Position numbers and translations under genes: made by a program. Below are positions 27,952-37,292 of a stretch of DNA of 64,000 nt, piece after piece. The number at the start of each line of letters is the position of its first letter. The stretch's first letter is position 1. Below the pieces are notes generated by a model. That model saw only the letters and a list, made by a program, of their open reading frames with translations, was not told the DNA's origin and did not search any database. Source of the stretch: Hyphomicrobium sp. Lineage in GTDB: Bacteria; Pseudomonadota; Alphaproteobacteria; Rhizobiales; Hyphomicrobiaceae. The stretch spans positions 1-64,000 of the forward strand of contig PERL01000010.1 of assembly GCA_002928735.1 (NCBI GenBank), in the 5' to 3' direction.

Positions 27952-28758
27952 ATGCAAGAGCGCGTGCCCGACGGCCAGGACGATATCGACGCTTCAAAAG
28001 CACCGCTGATGGATCATCTGATCGAATTGCGCTCGCGCCTAATGTGGGCCGTCGGCGCCTTCTTCGTGATGTTCCTGCTCTGCTTCACGGTCGCCGCCCA
28101 CATCTACCAGATCCTCGTCTGGCCCTATGTATGGGTCTCCGGCCAGGATCACGTGCGCCTCATTGCAACGCACTTTCTCGAACAGATCTTCACCCACTTG
28201 AAGCTCGCCATGTTCGGCGCAGCGTTTCTCTCGTTCCCCGTTGTCGCAACTCAGATCTATAAATTCGTAGCTCCGGGCCTTTACAAAAACGAACGCCAGG
28301 CATTCCTGCCCTACTTGATCGCCACCCCGTTCTTCTTCGTGCTGGGTGCGGCGGTCGTTTATTTCGTCGCCATGCCGATCCTCATCAAGTTCTCGATCGG
28401 GCTCGCCGCCACGTCGAGCGCGGACGGCGCCGCCACCATCGAATTGATGCCCAAGGTGTCGGAATACTTGTCCCTGATCATGACGCTGATCTTCGGCTTC
28501 GGCATCTGCTTCCAGTTGCCCGTCGTCTTGACGCTGCTCGCCCGCGCCGGCCTCATCACGGCAGCGGCCCTGCGCGCCGGCCGCCGCTATGCCATCGTCG
28601 CCATCTTCGCCGTTGCAGCCGTCCTCACCCCGCCCGACGCCATCAGCATGTTGATCATGGCGCTCCCCACGGTGCTGCTCTACGAACTCTCCATTTATGC
28701 CGTCGCCCGCGCCGAAAAGCTGTCGTCTGCCGCCGCCGGTCAATCCGCCGATAAGTAG
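27952..28758 (+). CDS. tatC: Sec-independent protein translocase TatC
   Basis: The six-helix TatC core receptor, 268 aa. The conserved N-terminal motif MDHLIELRSRLM and the segment FLSFPVVATQIYKFVAPGLYKNERQAFLP are present, as is the late YAIVAIFAVAAVLTPPDA. ATG 27952, 4 bases after tatB, was chosen; an in-frame ATG at 27901 inside tatB is less likely. Confidence 0.96.
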   Translation: MQERVPDGQDDIDASKAPLMDHLIELRSRLMWAVGAFFVMFLLCFTVAAHIYQILVWPYVWVSGQDHVRLIATHFLEQIFTHLKLAMFGAAFLSFPVVATQIYKFVAPGLYKNERQAFLPYLIATPFFFVLGAAVVYFVAMPILIKFSIGLAATSSADGAATIELMPKVSEYLSLIMTLIFGFGICFQLPVVLTLLARAGLITAAALRAGRRYAIVAIFAVAAVLTPPDAISMLIMALPTVLLYELSIYAVARAEKLSSAAAGQSADK

Positions 28759-28854
28759 AACAAAAGCAAGCCAAGCGCGTCGCCGTGAACGCTGGACCGC
28801 ATCCGGCCCGCAGCCTATAGACCGTCACGAAACCGACCGAAGATGAGGCCTCCC

Positions 28855-30150
28855 GTGCACGACATCAAATGGATCCGCGATAACGCAGCCGCCTTCGATG
28901 GCGCCCTCAAACGCCGGGGCCTGGAGCCGCTGTCCGCATCCCTCATCGCCATCGACGATAAGCGCCGCGCGATCCTGACAACGCTGCAGGATGCCCAGGC
29001 CCGCCGCAACGCGGCCTCCAAGGACATTGGCAAGGCCAAGGCCTCGAAGGACGACGCCACCGCCGCCAAACTCATGGAAGAAGTCGCAAGCCTCAAGGAC
29101 TCCATCGCCAAAGGCGAGGAAGACGAGCGCGCGATCAACGCCGAACTGGAAGCAGCCCTTGCCGTCATCCCTAACCTGCCGCGCGACGACGTCCCCGACG
29201 GCAAGGATGAGCACGACAACAAGGAAGTCCGCAAGGTCGGCACGCCGAAGACCTACAGCTTCGCCCCTAAGCAGCACTTCGAACTGGGCGAAGCCTTAGG
29301 CCTCATGGACTTCGACACCGCCGGCAAAGTCTCCGGCGCGCGCTTCGTGTTCCTGAAGGGCGCACTCGCCCGCCTCGAACGCGCGATTGCCAGCTTCATG
29401 CTCGACAATCACACATCCCCCACCGGCGACAACCACGGCGGCTACACGGAAGTGAACCCGCCGATCCTCGTCAAAGACCAAGCCGCCTACGGAACGGGGA
29501 ACCTCCCCAAGTTCGCCGAAGACCTGTTCCAGACGACCAACGGCTTCTGGCTCATCCCCACCGCCGAAGTCTCGCTCACAAACCTCGTCCGCGATCAGAT
29601 CCTCGATGAAGACAAACTGCCGATGCGCGTCACCGCCTGGACGCCGTGCTTCCGGTCTGAGGCCGGTGCCGCCGGCCGCGATACGCGCGGCATGATCCGC
29701 CAGCACCAGTTCTCGAAAGTCGAACTCGTCTCCATCACGACCCCGGAAAAGAGCCTCGAAGAGCACGAGCGCATGACCGCGTGCGCCGAAGGCATCCTCA
29801 AGGCGCTGGGCCTGCCCTTCCGCACCGTCTTGCTCTGCACGGGCGACATGGGCTTTGCCTCACAGAAAACCTACGACATCGAAGTCTGGCTGCCCGGGCA
29901 GAACACGTACCGCGAGATTTCATCCTGCTCCGTCTGCGGCGACTTCCAGTCCCGCCGCATGGCCGCCCGCTACCGTCCCAAGGGCTCCAAGGATGTCCGT
30001 TTCGTCCACACGCTCAACGGCTCCGGCCTCGCCGTCGGCCGCACACTCGTCGCCGTCATGGAGAATTTTCAAGAGGAAGACGGCTCCATTCTCATTCCCG
30101 ACGCGTTAAAGCCCTACATGGGTGGCCTCGACCGCATCACGAAAGCCTGA
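28855..30150 (+). CDS. serS: Seryl-tRNA synthetase
   Basis: A class II synthetase charging tRNA-Ser and tRNA-Sec-type substrates, 431 aa. The N-terminal long antiparallel coiled coil covers about residues 30-105. Motif 2 lies around [29 protein letters not shown] and motif 3 is [19 protein letters not shown] 28855 (HDIKWIRDN) was chosen because it matches the family start and has TGAGG 6 bases upstream; ATG 28843 adds four residues. Confidence 0.96.
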   Translation: MHDIKWIRDNAAAFDGALKRRGLEPLSASLIAIDDKRRAILTTLQDAQARRNAASKDIGKAKASKDDATAAKLMEEVASLKDSIAKGEEDERAINAELEAALAVIPNLPRDDVPDGKDEHDNKEVRKVGTPKTYSFAPKQHFELGEALGLMDFDTAGKVSGARFVFLKGALARLERAIASFMLDNHTSPTGDNHGGYTEVNPPILVKDQAAYGTGNLPKFAEDLFQTTNGFWLIPTAEVSLTNLVRDQILDEDKLPMRVTAWTPCFRSEAGAAGRDTRGMIRQHQFSKVELVSITTPEKSLEEHERMTACAEGILKALGLPFRTVLLCTGDMGFASQKTYDIEVWLPGQNTYREISSCSVCGDFQSRRMAARYRPKGSKDVRFVHTLNGSGLAVGRTLVAVMENFQEEDGSILIPDALKPYMGGLDRITKA

Positions 30151-30160
30151 GCACGGGTTC

Positions 30161-30192
30161 GGGGTCAGACCCCTGCTTAGGGGTCTGACCCC
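30161..30192. repeat. 14-base perfect inverted repeat between serS and surE
   Basis: Arms GGGGTCAGACCCCT and AGGGGTCTGACCCC flank the loop GCTT. No T-run follows, so it is more like a dispersed palindromic element than a classical terminator, though it could still slow transcription between serS and surE. Confidence 0.65.
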
Positions 30193-30237
30193 AAGACCTA
30201 CAGACCCCACGACCTCCCCAGTACCGAACGGAAAAGA

Positions 30238-31035
30238 ATGCGCATCCTGATCACCAACGACGACGGCGCGGGCGCACACGGTCTCACCGTGCTGCACGCC
30301 ATCGCGCGCGAACTGTCGGACGACATCTGGATCGTCGCGCCGGAGATGAACCAGTCCGGCGCCTCGCATGCACTCACCTTGCAAGTCCCGCTGCGCTACC
30401 GCGAAGTCGGTGAACGCGCTTTCGCCGTGCGCGGCACGCCCGCTGATTGCGTCATCATGGGCGTGCGCCATGTCCTGAAAGACAAAGCCCCTGACCTCAT
30501 CCTCTCCGGCGTCAATCACGGCGCCAACCTCGCCGAAGACGTCGCCTATTCCGGCACCATCGCCGGCGCCATGGAAGGGACCCTGATTGGTATCCGCTCG
30601 ATCGCCATGAGCCTCACGCTCGGTTTCGACAAGCAGGGCCTCCAGCACTGGAAGACGCCACTCACCTACGGCCCCGAAATCATCGAACGCCTGATGGCGC
30701 GCGAATGGCCGCAAGGCGTGCTCATGAATGTGAACTACCCCGATCTCGCCCCCGACGCGGTAAGCGAAATCCGCCTCACCCGCCAGGGCCGCCGCGATCA
30801 GGGCCTCGACATTGAAGCCCGGCAGGACCCGTGGGGCGATGCATATTTCTGGTTCGCGTTCGACCGCCGCAAATCAGATCCGCCCGAAGGCACCGACCTG
30901 CGCGCCATCGCCGATGGCGCCATCTCCATCACGCCCCTATCGATGGATCTCACCCACCACGGCCTGCGCGAAGAATTCGCCGCTCACTTCGCCGATCCCA
31001 TCGGCAACGCAAAGCCGCTCAAGGACGCCGGTTGA
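30238..31035 (+). CDS. surE: 5'/3'-nucleotidase SurE
   Basis: A survival-protein E phosphatase of 265 aa acting on nucleoside monophosphates. The metal site is MRILITNDDGAGAHG with the adjacent Asp pair. Other markers are VAPEMNQSGASHALTL, GTPADCVIMG and LILSGVNHGANLAEDVAYSGTIAGAMEG. In many proteobacteria surE is followed by pcm and nlpD; here the next gene is the nlpD-like gene directly. Confidence 0.96.
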   Translation: MRILITNDDGAGAHGLTVLHAIARELSDDIWIVAPEMNQSGASHALTLQVPLRYREVGERAFAVRGTPADCVIMGVRHVLKDKAPDLILSGVNHGANLAEDVAYSGTIAGAMEGTLIGIRSIAMSLTLGFDKQGLQHWKTPLTYGPEIIERLMAREWPQGVLMNVNYPDLAPDAVSEIRLTRQGRRDQGLDIEARQDPWGDAYFWFAFDRRKSDPPEGTDLRAIADGAISITPLSMDLTHHGLREEFAAHFADPIGNAKPLKDAG

Positions 31036-31249
31036 AAGCCGGAATTGAAATGTCGCCACTTCGGCGCAATTTCTCCGTTCTGCACGCACAATCGCCCGTT
31101 ACGAGCATTTCATGAACCCGATCCCGCGAAGGTCGGCGCATCGCCTTTGAAGGACGGTGCGCGGGGGGCTTTCCGAGGGTCGGATCGGGTTCAGCTTTCC
31201 TGGCTTCCCCGGGTGGGCATCTTCAACAGTGGGTACCCAACGTTGGCCG

Positions 31250-31275
31250 TTAAGGCCCCGTTAACCGGTTAACGG
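31250..31275 (+). promoter_or_regulatory. CtrA-type site and 18-base palindrome upstream of nlpD-like gene
   Basis: TTAAGGCCCCGTTAA (31250-31264) matches the full CtrA recognition motif TTAA-N7-TTAA. It overlaps a perfect 18-base palindrome, CCGTTAACCGGTTAACGG (31258-31275), and another TTAA follows at 31276. The cluster ends about 30 bases before the LytM gene start. CtrA control of a division gene is plausible but inferred. Confidence 0.55.
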
Positions 31276-31304
31276 TTAATGGAGTGGGCAGTGAGGTGCG
31301 TACC

Positions 31305-32669
31305 ATGTCCAGTTTCCTGCGTTCCGGTTCCTCCGGCCGCCGCTCCATCGGCCGCCAGTCAAAACTTCTCGCCATCGCCGCGGCTCTCGCTGCCGGTGGA
31401 TGCAGCGCGGATATCGCGCGCTTCGACTTTCCAGCCTCCGCCAACTTTAACGATCCCTCGACGGCGTCCATCGCGCCGAACGAGCGTTCAGCGCTCGGGG
31501 CCGAACCGGTGATCGATGATGCTCCGCCGCCGGCGGCCTACAATCCGCCGCCGCCCGTCGAGCGCAAGATCGAGGTCGCCACGCTTCCGCCGCCGGTGTC
31601 CGAACCCGAACCGGTCGCCCGCCAGCGCGATTTGCCGCCGCCCGCGACGTCCTTCGCGCCCCCGCCGCCGTCCGTCGATCCGCAGGAGCGTGGCCAGGAA
31701 ATCGAAGTCCAACGCGGCGACACGCTCTATGGCATCTCCAAGCGTCACAACGTTTCGCTGAACGAATTGATGCGCGTGAATAACCTCACGTCGCCCGCTC
31801 TCAAGCCCGGCCAGAAATTGGCTTTGCCCTCGGGTAAGGCCGTCGCACGTCCGCGCCCCGCACCGGCACCCGTCGTGGCCGCTGTCCCAGCTCCTGCCGA
31901 GTGGACCGGATCTTACACCATCAAGGCCGGTGACAGTCTCTACAACGTCGCCCGCCAAAACAAAGTCAAGCTCGACGATCTGCAGCGCTACAACGGCATT
32001 GCGGACGTGCGCCGCGTCAAGCCCGGCACTGTCCTCAAGATCCCCGGCGTCGCCGGAGCCGTGATGGCCGAAGCGCCCGCCACACCGACGTCCGCGCCGG
32101 CTCTGACGCCGCCCGCCCAGCCGCCTGTCACCGCCAACGCACCGTCAGTTCCCATGGAGCCGGCCGCACCGTCCGCCACGCCCAAAATTCTGAACTCGGG
32201 CGCCAACGACGAAAAGAAAGTTGCAGCTCTCGATCCCGGCACCGCCGCCGCTGTCACAAATCCGGCTCCCGCCTCGGGCTCCGTCGCCGACGGCAAACTG
32301 CGCTGGCCGGCCAAAGGTCGCATCATTGCAGGCTTCGGCCCGCGTTCCGATGGCACGCACAACGACGGGATCAACATCTCCGTCCCCAATGGCACCGATA
32401 TCCACGCCGCTGAGACGGGCTCCGTCGCCTACGCCGGCAGCGAACTCAAGGGCTACGGCAACCTGATCCTCGTGCGCCACGACAACGGACTCGTCACCGC
32501 CTACGCGCATGCGAGCGAAATCCTCGTCAAGCGGGGTGATCGCGTCAATCGCGGGCAGGTGATTGCAAAAGCGGGCAAGACCGGCGCGGTCGATCAACCC
32601 CAACTGCACTTCGAAGTCCGCCGCGATCAGACACCCGTCGACCCGACAGGCTATCTGGAAAAGAACTGA
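31305..32669 (+). CDS. NlpD/DipM-like lipoprotein: two LysM domains and degenerate M23 (LytM) domain
   Basis: An envelope lipoprotein of 454 aa. The lipobox is LAAGGC. Two LysM modules bind peptidoglycan (EVQRGDTLYGISKRHNVS; YTIKAGDSLYNVARQNKVK), and a C-terminal LytM domain follows. The metal-ligand Asp of the H-x-G-x-D motif is Asn357 (HNDGIN, His352) and the catalytic HxH is Gln433-Leu-His435. His402 (YAHAS) remains. It is therefore probably not a peptidase but an amidase activator, like NlpD and DipM. ATG 31305 has an SD-like GAGG; an in-frame GTG lies at 31284. A CtrA-type site lies just upstream. Confidence 0.88.
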   Translation: MSSFLRSGSSGRRSIGRQSKLLAIAAALAAGGCSADIARFDFPASANFNDPSTASIAPNERSALGAEPVIDDAPPPAAYNPPPPVERKIEVATLPPPVSEPEPVARQRDLPPPATSFAPPPPSVDPQERGQEIEVQRGDTLYGISKRHNVSLNELMRVNNLTSPALKPGQKLALPSGKAVARPRPAPAPVVAAVPAPAEWTGSYTIKAGDSLYNVARQNKVKLDDLQRYNGIADVRRVKPGTVLKIPGVAGAVMAEAPATPTSAPALTPPAQPPVTANAPSVPMEPAAPSATPKILNSGANDEKKVAALDPGTAAAVTNPAPASGSVADGKLRWPAKGRIIAGFGPRSDGTHNDGINISVPNGTDIHAAETGSVAYAGSELKGYGNLILVRHDNGLVTAYAHASEILVKRGDRVNRGQVIAKAGKTGAVDQPQLHFEVRRDQTPVDPTGYLEKN

Positions 32670-32700
32670 CATCGCCGCGCGAGCAGCATCTAGACGAAGA

Positions 32701-32728
32701 GGGCCGCAGGAAACTGCGGCCCTTTTTT
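32701..32728 (+). terminator. Rho-independent terminator after nlpD-like gene
   Basis: A 9-base perfect stem, GGGCCGCAG/CTGCGGCCC, with a GAAA tetraloop and six T's. It lies 31 bases after the LytM gene stop and before the convergent ATPase gene. Confidence 0.9.
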
Positions 32729-32742
32729 CGTACCCGGATGTC

Positions 32743-33618
32743 CTACGCCCGATCGAGCGTCACGCCGAGCCGCCCCGCGAGATCCTGAATGTATTGCCAC
32801 GCCACGCGTCCCGACCGCGCGCCCCGCGTCGCGCTCCACTCCAGCGCGTCCCGCTCCATCTCTGCTGGCTCCACGTCCAGCCCATAGAACCGGGCATAAT
32901 CGCGCACCATGCCGAGATACTGATCCTGTGTGCAGTTGTGAAATCCGAGCCACAACCCGAACCGGTCCGAAAGCGAGACTTTCTCTTCCACCGCTTCTGC
33001 CGGATTGATCGCCGTCGAGCGCTCATTCTCCACCATCTCGCGCGGCATGAGATGCCGCCGGTTCGAGGTTGCGTAGAACAGCACGTTCTGCGGCCGGCCC
33101 TCGACGCCGCCCTCCAACACCGCCTTCAGCGATTTGTAGCTCGTGTCGTCCTTGTCGAACGAAAGGTCGTCGCAAAACACGATGAACCGGAAGGATGCCG
33201 CCTTCAGCGCAGCAAGGCACGCCGGCAGCGTCGCAATATCCTCGCGGTGGATCTCGACGAGTTTCAACCCGCCGCCACTCTGCGCCGAAACCTCCGCATG
33301 TACGGCTTTGACGAGGCTCGATTTGCCCATCCCCCGCGCGCCCCAGAGCAGCGCATTGTTGGCCGGCAAGCCCCGCGCAAACCGCTCCGTGTTCGCCAGC
33401 AATTGTCCCGCCGCCAGATCGATGCCCGTCAACAGCGCCAGCGGCACCCGGTTGACCTTGGCGACCGGCTCAAAAAATCCCCCCGCGCCCTGCCACACGA
33501 ACGCATCCGCGCCCCGGAAATCAGCGGCTTTCGGGCCTCCCGGAGCCAACCGCTCCAAGGCATCGGCAACGCGAGCCAGCAATGCCGCCAGATCAGCCTC
33601 CTGCGCCCTATCCGCCAT
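32743..33618 (-). CDS. DUF815 ATP-binding protein
   Basis: A P-loop ATPase of 291 aa of the DUF815 (AAA-like) family. Walker A is WGARGMGKSSLVKAV, Walker B lies in FIVFCDDLSF, and a sensor-like YATSNRRHLMPR follows. The family is widespread in proteobacteria; its cellular role is not established. ATG 33618 has a CGGAGA SD; the longer form to 33708 is Arg-rich and unlikely. It is divergent from yajC, as in other Hyphomicrobiales. Confidence 0.87.
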   Translation of the reverse strand: MADRAQEADLAALLARVADALERLAPGGPKAADFRGADAFVWQGAGGFFEPVAKVNRVPLALLTGIDLAAGQLLANTERFARGLPANNALLWGARGMGKSSLVKAVHAEVSAQSGGGLKLVEIHREDIATLPACLAALKAASFRFIVFCDDLSFDKDDTSYKSLKAVLEGGVEGRPQNVLFYATSNRRHLMPREMVENERSTAINPAEAVEEKVSLSDRFGLWLGFHNCTQDQYLGMVRDYARFYGLDVEPAEMERDALEWSATRGARSGRVAWQYIQDLAGRLGVTLDRA

Positions 33619-33856
33619 CCCGTTGATTCTCCGTTGTCTTTGCTTGACCCACGTGCGCGCCGTTCTACGCCCCACACCGGGTTGTCGCCTAGTCCGATCC
33701 GGTTGCAAAGCGGGCGACGGCGACTATAGTCCGGCGAAATTCCCTTGGTGCGGCAGCAGGGTGGGGTTATCTGACCCCGCAACGCTGCCTATTTGCCCAT
33801 GGGCCATAACCGACACGCTGCGCCACGCGGCCGGCAAGAAGAGGACAAGACGCAAG

Positions 33857-34195
33857 ATGTTCATCGATCCCGCTTTCGCGCAGGGCGCTCCCGCAGCCGG
33901 ACCCGACCCGTTCACAGGCCTCCTGATCCCGATGCTGCTGATGGTTGTGATCTTCTACTTCCTGGTCATCCGCCCTCAGTCGCAGCGCGCCGCCCAGCAT
34001 CGCGATATGGTGGAGAAGGTCCGCCGCGGCGACACGGTCGTCACCTCCGGCGGCATGGTCGGCAAGGTGACGAAGGTCTCCGAAGGCTCCGACGAAATCG
34101 AAGTCGAACTCTCCGACACTTTGCGCATTCGCATCCTGCGCTCCACCCTGATGGATGTGCGGGCCAAGGGCGAACCGGTCAAGGAATCCGCCTGA
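33857..34195 (+). CDS. yajC: Preprotein translocase subunit YajC
   Basis: A SecDF-associated single-span membrane protein, 112 aa. It has a short N-terminal stretch with DPAFAQ, one hydrophobic helix (LLIPMLLMVVIFYFLVIRPQ) and a basic cytoplasmic domain (RRGDTVVTSGGMVGKVTKV). The much longer open frame upstream (from 33143) is not part of the gene. It leads yajC-secD-secF. Confidence 0.95.
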   Translation: MFIDPAFAQGAPAAGPDPFTGLLIPMLLMVVIFYFLVIRPQSQRAAQHRDMVEKVRRGDTVVTSGGMVGKVTKVSEGSDEIEVELSDTLRIRILRSTLMDVRAKGEPVKESA

Positions 34196-34275
34196 CGTTT
34201 GAGCGCCTGCGATAAAGCCAAAATGGCCGCGCGCCGGCTCGTGCGCGCGAAAAGACTTACATAGGGTGAGGCCCG

Positions 34276-35904
34276 ATGCTGCACTTCGAACGCTGGAAAA
34301 TCATCGCGATCATCCTGACGGTCCTCACGGGGATACTGTTCGCGCTGCCCAATTTCGTGTCCAAGCAGACGCTGGCCGGCTGGCCCGACTTCATGCCCAA
34401 GCGCCAGATGCCGCTTGGCCTCGACCTGCAGGGCGGCGCCCATCTCCTCTTGTCCATCGACCAGAACGAGATCCGCAAGGATTGGCTGCAAGGTGTGCAG
34501 GATGCCGCCCGCGCCAACCTGCGGGAAGCCAAGATTGGCTTCTCCGCCATCGGCGTCGACGGCAATGCCGTCAAGGTCACGCTCGTCAAGCCAGAGGATG
34601 CCGCGCGCGCGGAAACCGAACTCAAGAAGCTTGTCTCACCGATTGGCAACGCCGTTCTCGGCACCGCCGGCACCGATCTCACAGTCGAGAAGGTCGGCGA
34701 CAATCAGTTCACCATCACGCCGACCGCGCAGGGCTTCGATCAGCGCCTCACCAATGCAACGACGGCCTCCATCGAAACCGTCAACCGCCGCGTCAATGCG
34801 CTGGGCACCGCCGAGTCCACAGTGGTTCGCCAGGGTAAGGACCGCATTCTCGTCCAGTATCCAGGCCTCAGCGACACGCGCCAGCTGAAGGAGCTGATCG
34901 GCCAGACCGCCAAGCTCTCCTTCCACGCGGTGCATCCCACGCTCAGCCCCGAGGAAGCCCGCGCAACGCGCATTCCGCTCGGCTACAAGATCTACGCCAG
35001 CACCGATACCGAACGCGGTGCGCCCGCCGAATATCTGTTGCAGGAAACCTCAATCGTCCCCGGCGACGATCTCGAAGACGCGCAACCGGGGTTCGACCAG
35101 CGCACGACGGAACCGATCATTTCCTTCCGCTTCAACACGTCGGGCGCCCGCAAGTTCGGCAAGTACACCCAGGAAAACGTCGGCCGCCCGTTCGCGATCA
35201 TGCTCGACGACAAGGTGATCTCCGCCCCTGTTATCCGTGAGGCAATCCTCGGCGGCACGGGCCAGATCTCCGGCAACTTCTCCGTCGAGACGGCCAACAA
35301 CCTCGCCATTCAGCTCCGCTCGGGCGCACTGCCCGCCAAGCTGACCGTCGTCGAGGAACGCACCGTCGGTCCCTCACTTGGCGCCGACTCGATTGCAGCC
35401 GGCATGCGCGCTGGAATCATCGGCTTGGGCGCGGCTCTGATCATGACGGTCATCGCCTACGGCACGTTCGGCGTTTATGCTGTCGTCGGCCTGCTGGTCC
35501 ACGGCATTCTCATTCTGGCGCTGATGTCTGCCATTGGCACCACGCTCACGCTGCCCGGCATCGCCGGCTTCGTGCTGACTATCGCCATGGCCGTCGACGC
35601 CAACGTGCTCATTTACGAACGTATCCGCGAAGAACTCCGCGCCGGAAAGACCGCAATTGCGGCCATCGACATGGGCTTCCAGCGCGCCTTCGTGACAATC
35701 CTAGATAGCCAGCTGACCACGTTCGTCGCCGCTCTCATCATGTTCTGGCTCGGCTCCGGTCCGATCCGCGGCTTCGCCGTCACGCTCTCGCTCGGTATCA
35801 TCACATCGGTCTTCGCGGCCGTCACCATCACGCGCCTGTTGGCTGCGATGTGGCTGAAGAATGCTAAGACCACGAAGAGCCGTGCAATTCAGGTTCCGAT
35901 CTGA
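34276..35904 (+). CDS. secD: Protein translocase subunit SecD
   Basis: A membrane subunit of the Sec translocase that uses the proton gradient to pull proteins across, 542 aa. The first helix (WKIIAIILTVLTGILFALPNF) is followed by the D1 motif GLDLQGGAHLLL, a large periplasmic domain and five C-terminal helices with the conserved AMAVDANVLIYERIREELR. It lies 80 bases after yajC and 13 before secF. Confidence 0.97.
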   Translation: MLHFERWKIIAIILTVLTGILFALPNFVSKQTLAGWPDFMPKRQMPLGLDLQGGAHLLLSIDQNEIRKDWLQGVQDAARANLREAKIGFSAIGVDGNAVKVTLVKPEDAARAETELKKLVSPIGNAVLGTAGTDLTVEKVGDNQFTITPTAQGFDQRLTNATTASIETVNRRVNALGTAESTVVRQGKDRILVQYPGLSDTRQLKELIGQTAKLSFHAVHPTLSPEEARATRIPLGYKIYASTDTERGAPAEYLLQETSIVPGDDLEDAQPGFDQRTTEPIISFRFNTSGARKFGKYTQENVGRPFAIMLDDKVISAPVIREAILGGTGQISGNFSVETANNLAIQLRSGALPAKLTVVEERTVGPSLGADSIAAGMRAGIIGLGAALIMTVIAYGTFGVYAVVGLLVHGILILALMSAIGTTLTLPGIAGFVLTIAMAVDANVLIYERIREELRAGKTAIAAIDMGFQRAFVTILDSQLTTFVAALIMFWLGSGPIRGFAVTLSLGIITSVFAAVTITRLLAAMWLKNAKTTKSRAIQVPI

Positions 35905-35917
35905 CAAGGACCCAACA

Positions 35918-36865
35918 ATGTTCCTCGTTCCCGACTTCAAGGGCTATGACTTCTTCCCGCACGGCACGCGCTTGAACTTTATGAAGTTCAAGGACATCTG
36001 CTTTTTCGCGTCGCTGGTCGCGATGGCCATATCTCTTGTCTTGATCTTCACCAAGGGCTTCAATTACGGCGTCGACTTCAAGGGCGGCGCCATGATCGAG
36101 GTGAGATCGACGCAAGGTGATGCCGACATCGCCGCCCTGCGAACCAAGATTGGTGCGCTGGGCCTCGGCGACGTGCAGATCCAGAGCTTCGGCACGCCGC
36201 AAGATGCGCTGATCCGCATTGAAGAGCAGCCGGGTGGCGAACAGGCGCAGCAGGATGCCCTCAAGAAGGTCCAAGGCGTTCTGGGCGATGGCTTCGAGCA
36301 GCGCCGTGTCGAGATCGTCGGACCTGCCGTGTCGAGCGAACTGCGCCGCACCGGCACCATCGCCGTTTTGGCCTCCATCGTCGCCATCATGATGTATGTT
36401 TGGTTCCGCTTCGAATGGCAGTTCGCCGTCGGCACGCTCGTCGCCCTCGCCCACGACGTGCTTGTCACTGCAGGCATATTCTCGCTCTTTCAGATGGAAT
36501 TCGACCTCTCCATCGTGGCGGCCTTGCTCACCATTCTCGGCTACTCCGTTAACGACACCGTCGTCGTCGCCGACCGCATCCGAGAAAACCTGAGGAAGTA
36601 TAAGCGCATGGATCTGACGGAACTCTTGAACTTGTCGATCAACGAAACGCTCTCGCGCACGATCCTGACCGGCGTCACCACCATCGTCGTGCTCGTCGCG
36701 CTCTTCTTCCTCGGCGGCGCAGTGATCCACAACTTCACCTTCGCCATGCTCTTCGGCGTTTTGATCGGTACCTACTCGTCGATCTTCATCGGTGCGCCGA
36801 TCCTGGAATACCTGGGCGTGAAGCGCGAAACAGTCGTTGGCACGGAGGCGAAGACAGCGGGCTGA
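35918..36865 (+). CDS. secF: Protein translocase subunit SecF
   Basis: The SecD partner, 315 aa. It has an N-terminal helix (FFASLVAMAISLVLIFTKG), the motif NYGVDFKGGAMIEVR, and helices carrying GYSVNDTVVVADRIRENLRK. ATG 35918 was chosen for the usual start before the first helix; the in-frame ATG at 35861 falls within secD. Confidence 0.97.
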   Translation: MFLVPDFKGYDFFPHGTRLNFMKFKDICFFASLVAMAISLVLIFTKGFNYGVDFKGGAMIEVRSTQGDADIAALRTKIGALGLGDVQIQSFGTPQDALIRIEEQPGGEQAQQDALKKVQGVLGDGFEQRRVEIVGPAVSSELRRTGTIAVLASIVAIMMYVWFRFEWQFAVGTLVALAHDVLVTAGIFSLFQMEFDLSIVAALLTILGYSVNDTVVVADRIRENLRKYKRMDLTELLNLSINETLSRTILTGVTTIVVLVALFFLGGAVIHNFTFAMLFGVLIGTYSSIFIGAPILEYLGVKRETVVGTEAKTAG

Positions 36866-36911
36866 TGCGGAAGCGCCGGGTCGCGTCAGTTAATGAGAAG
36901 GCGCGTTCTGC

Positions 36912-37289
36912 ATGACCGGCGCCACGCCCCGCTATCCTGGTCGCGCGCCGATCGAGGCCTATGGCAACGGCGGCTTCCGTTTCGCCGGCATGAGCCATCG
37001 CGGTTCGATCCTGTGCGTTCCCGGCGGCGTGATCGCCTGGAGCGCGAAGACCATCGCGGAAGTCGGGCCGGATCTCATCCCGCAACTGCAAGCCGAAGGC
37101 GCTGCCACCGGCGTCCTGCTGCTCGGCACGGGCCCCACGCCGCAGTTTCCATCCCCCGCCGTCATGGCAGCATTCCGCGAAGCCGGGTTGTGGCTCGAAA
37201 TCATGGACACCGGCGCCGCCGCCCGCACCTACAACGTCCTGCTGGCCGAAGACCGCGACGTCTCCGCAGCCCTCCTGGCAGTGGACTAG
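36912..37289 (+). CDS. Mth938-like domain protein (DUF498)
   Basis: A 125-aa protein with the Mth938/NDUFAF3-like fold: IEAYGNGGFRFAGMSHRGSILCVPGGVIAW, then GVLLLGTGPTPQFPSP and the terminal ARTYNVLLAEDR. The mitochondrial homologue NDUFAF3 assists complex I assembly; the bacterial function is not settled. It follows secF by 46 bases and ends 3 bases before the next gene, which is a homologue of NDUFAF6. Confidence 0.85.
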   Translation: MTGATPRYPGRAPIEAYGNGGFRFAGMSHRGSILCVPGGVIAWSAKTIAEVGPDLIPQLQAEGAATGVLLLGTGPTPQFPSPAVMAAFREAGLWLEIMDTGAAARTYNVLLAEDRDVSAALLAVD

Positions 37290-37292
37290 CCC

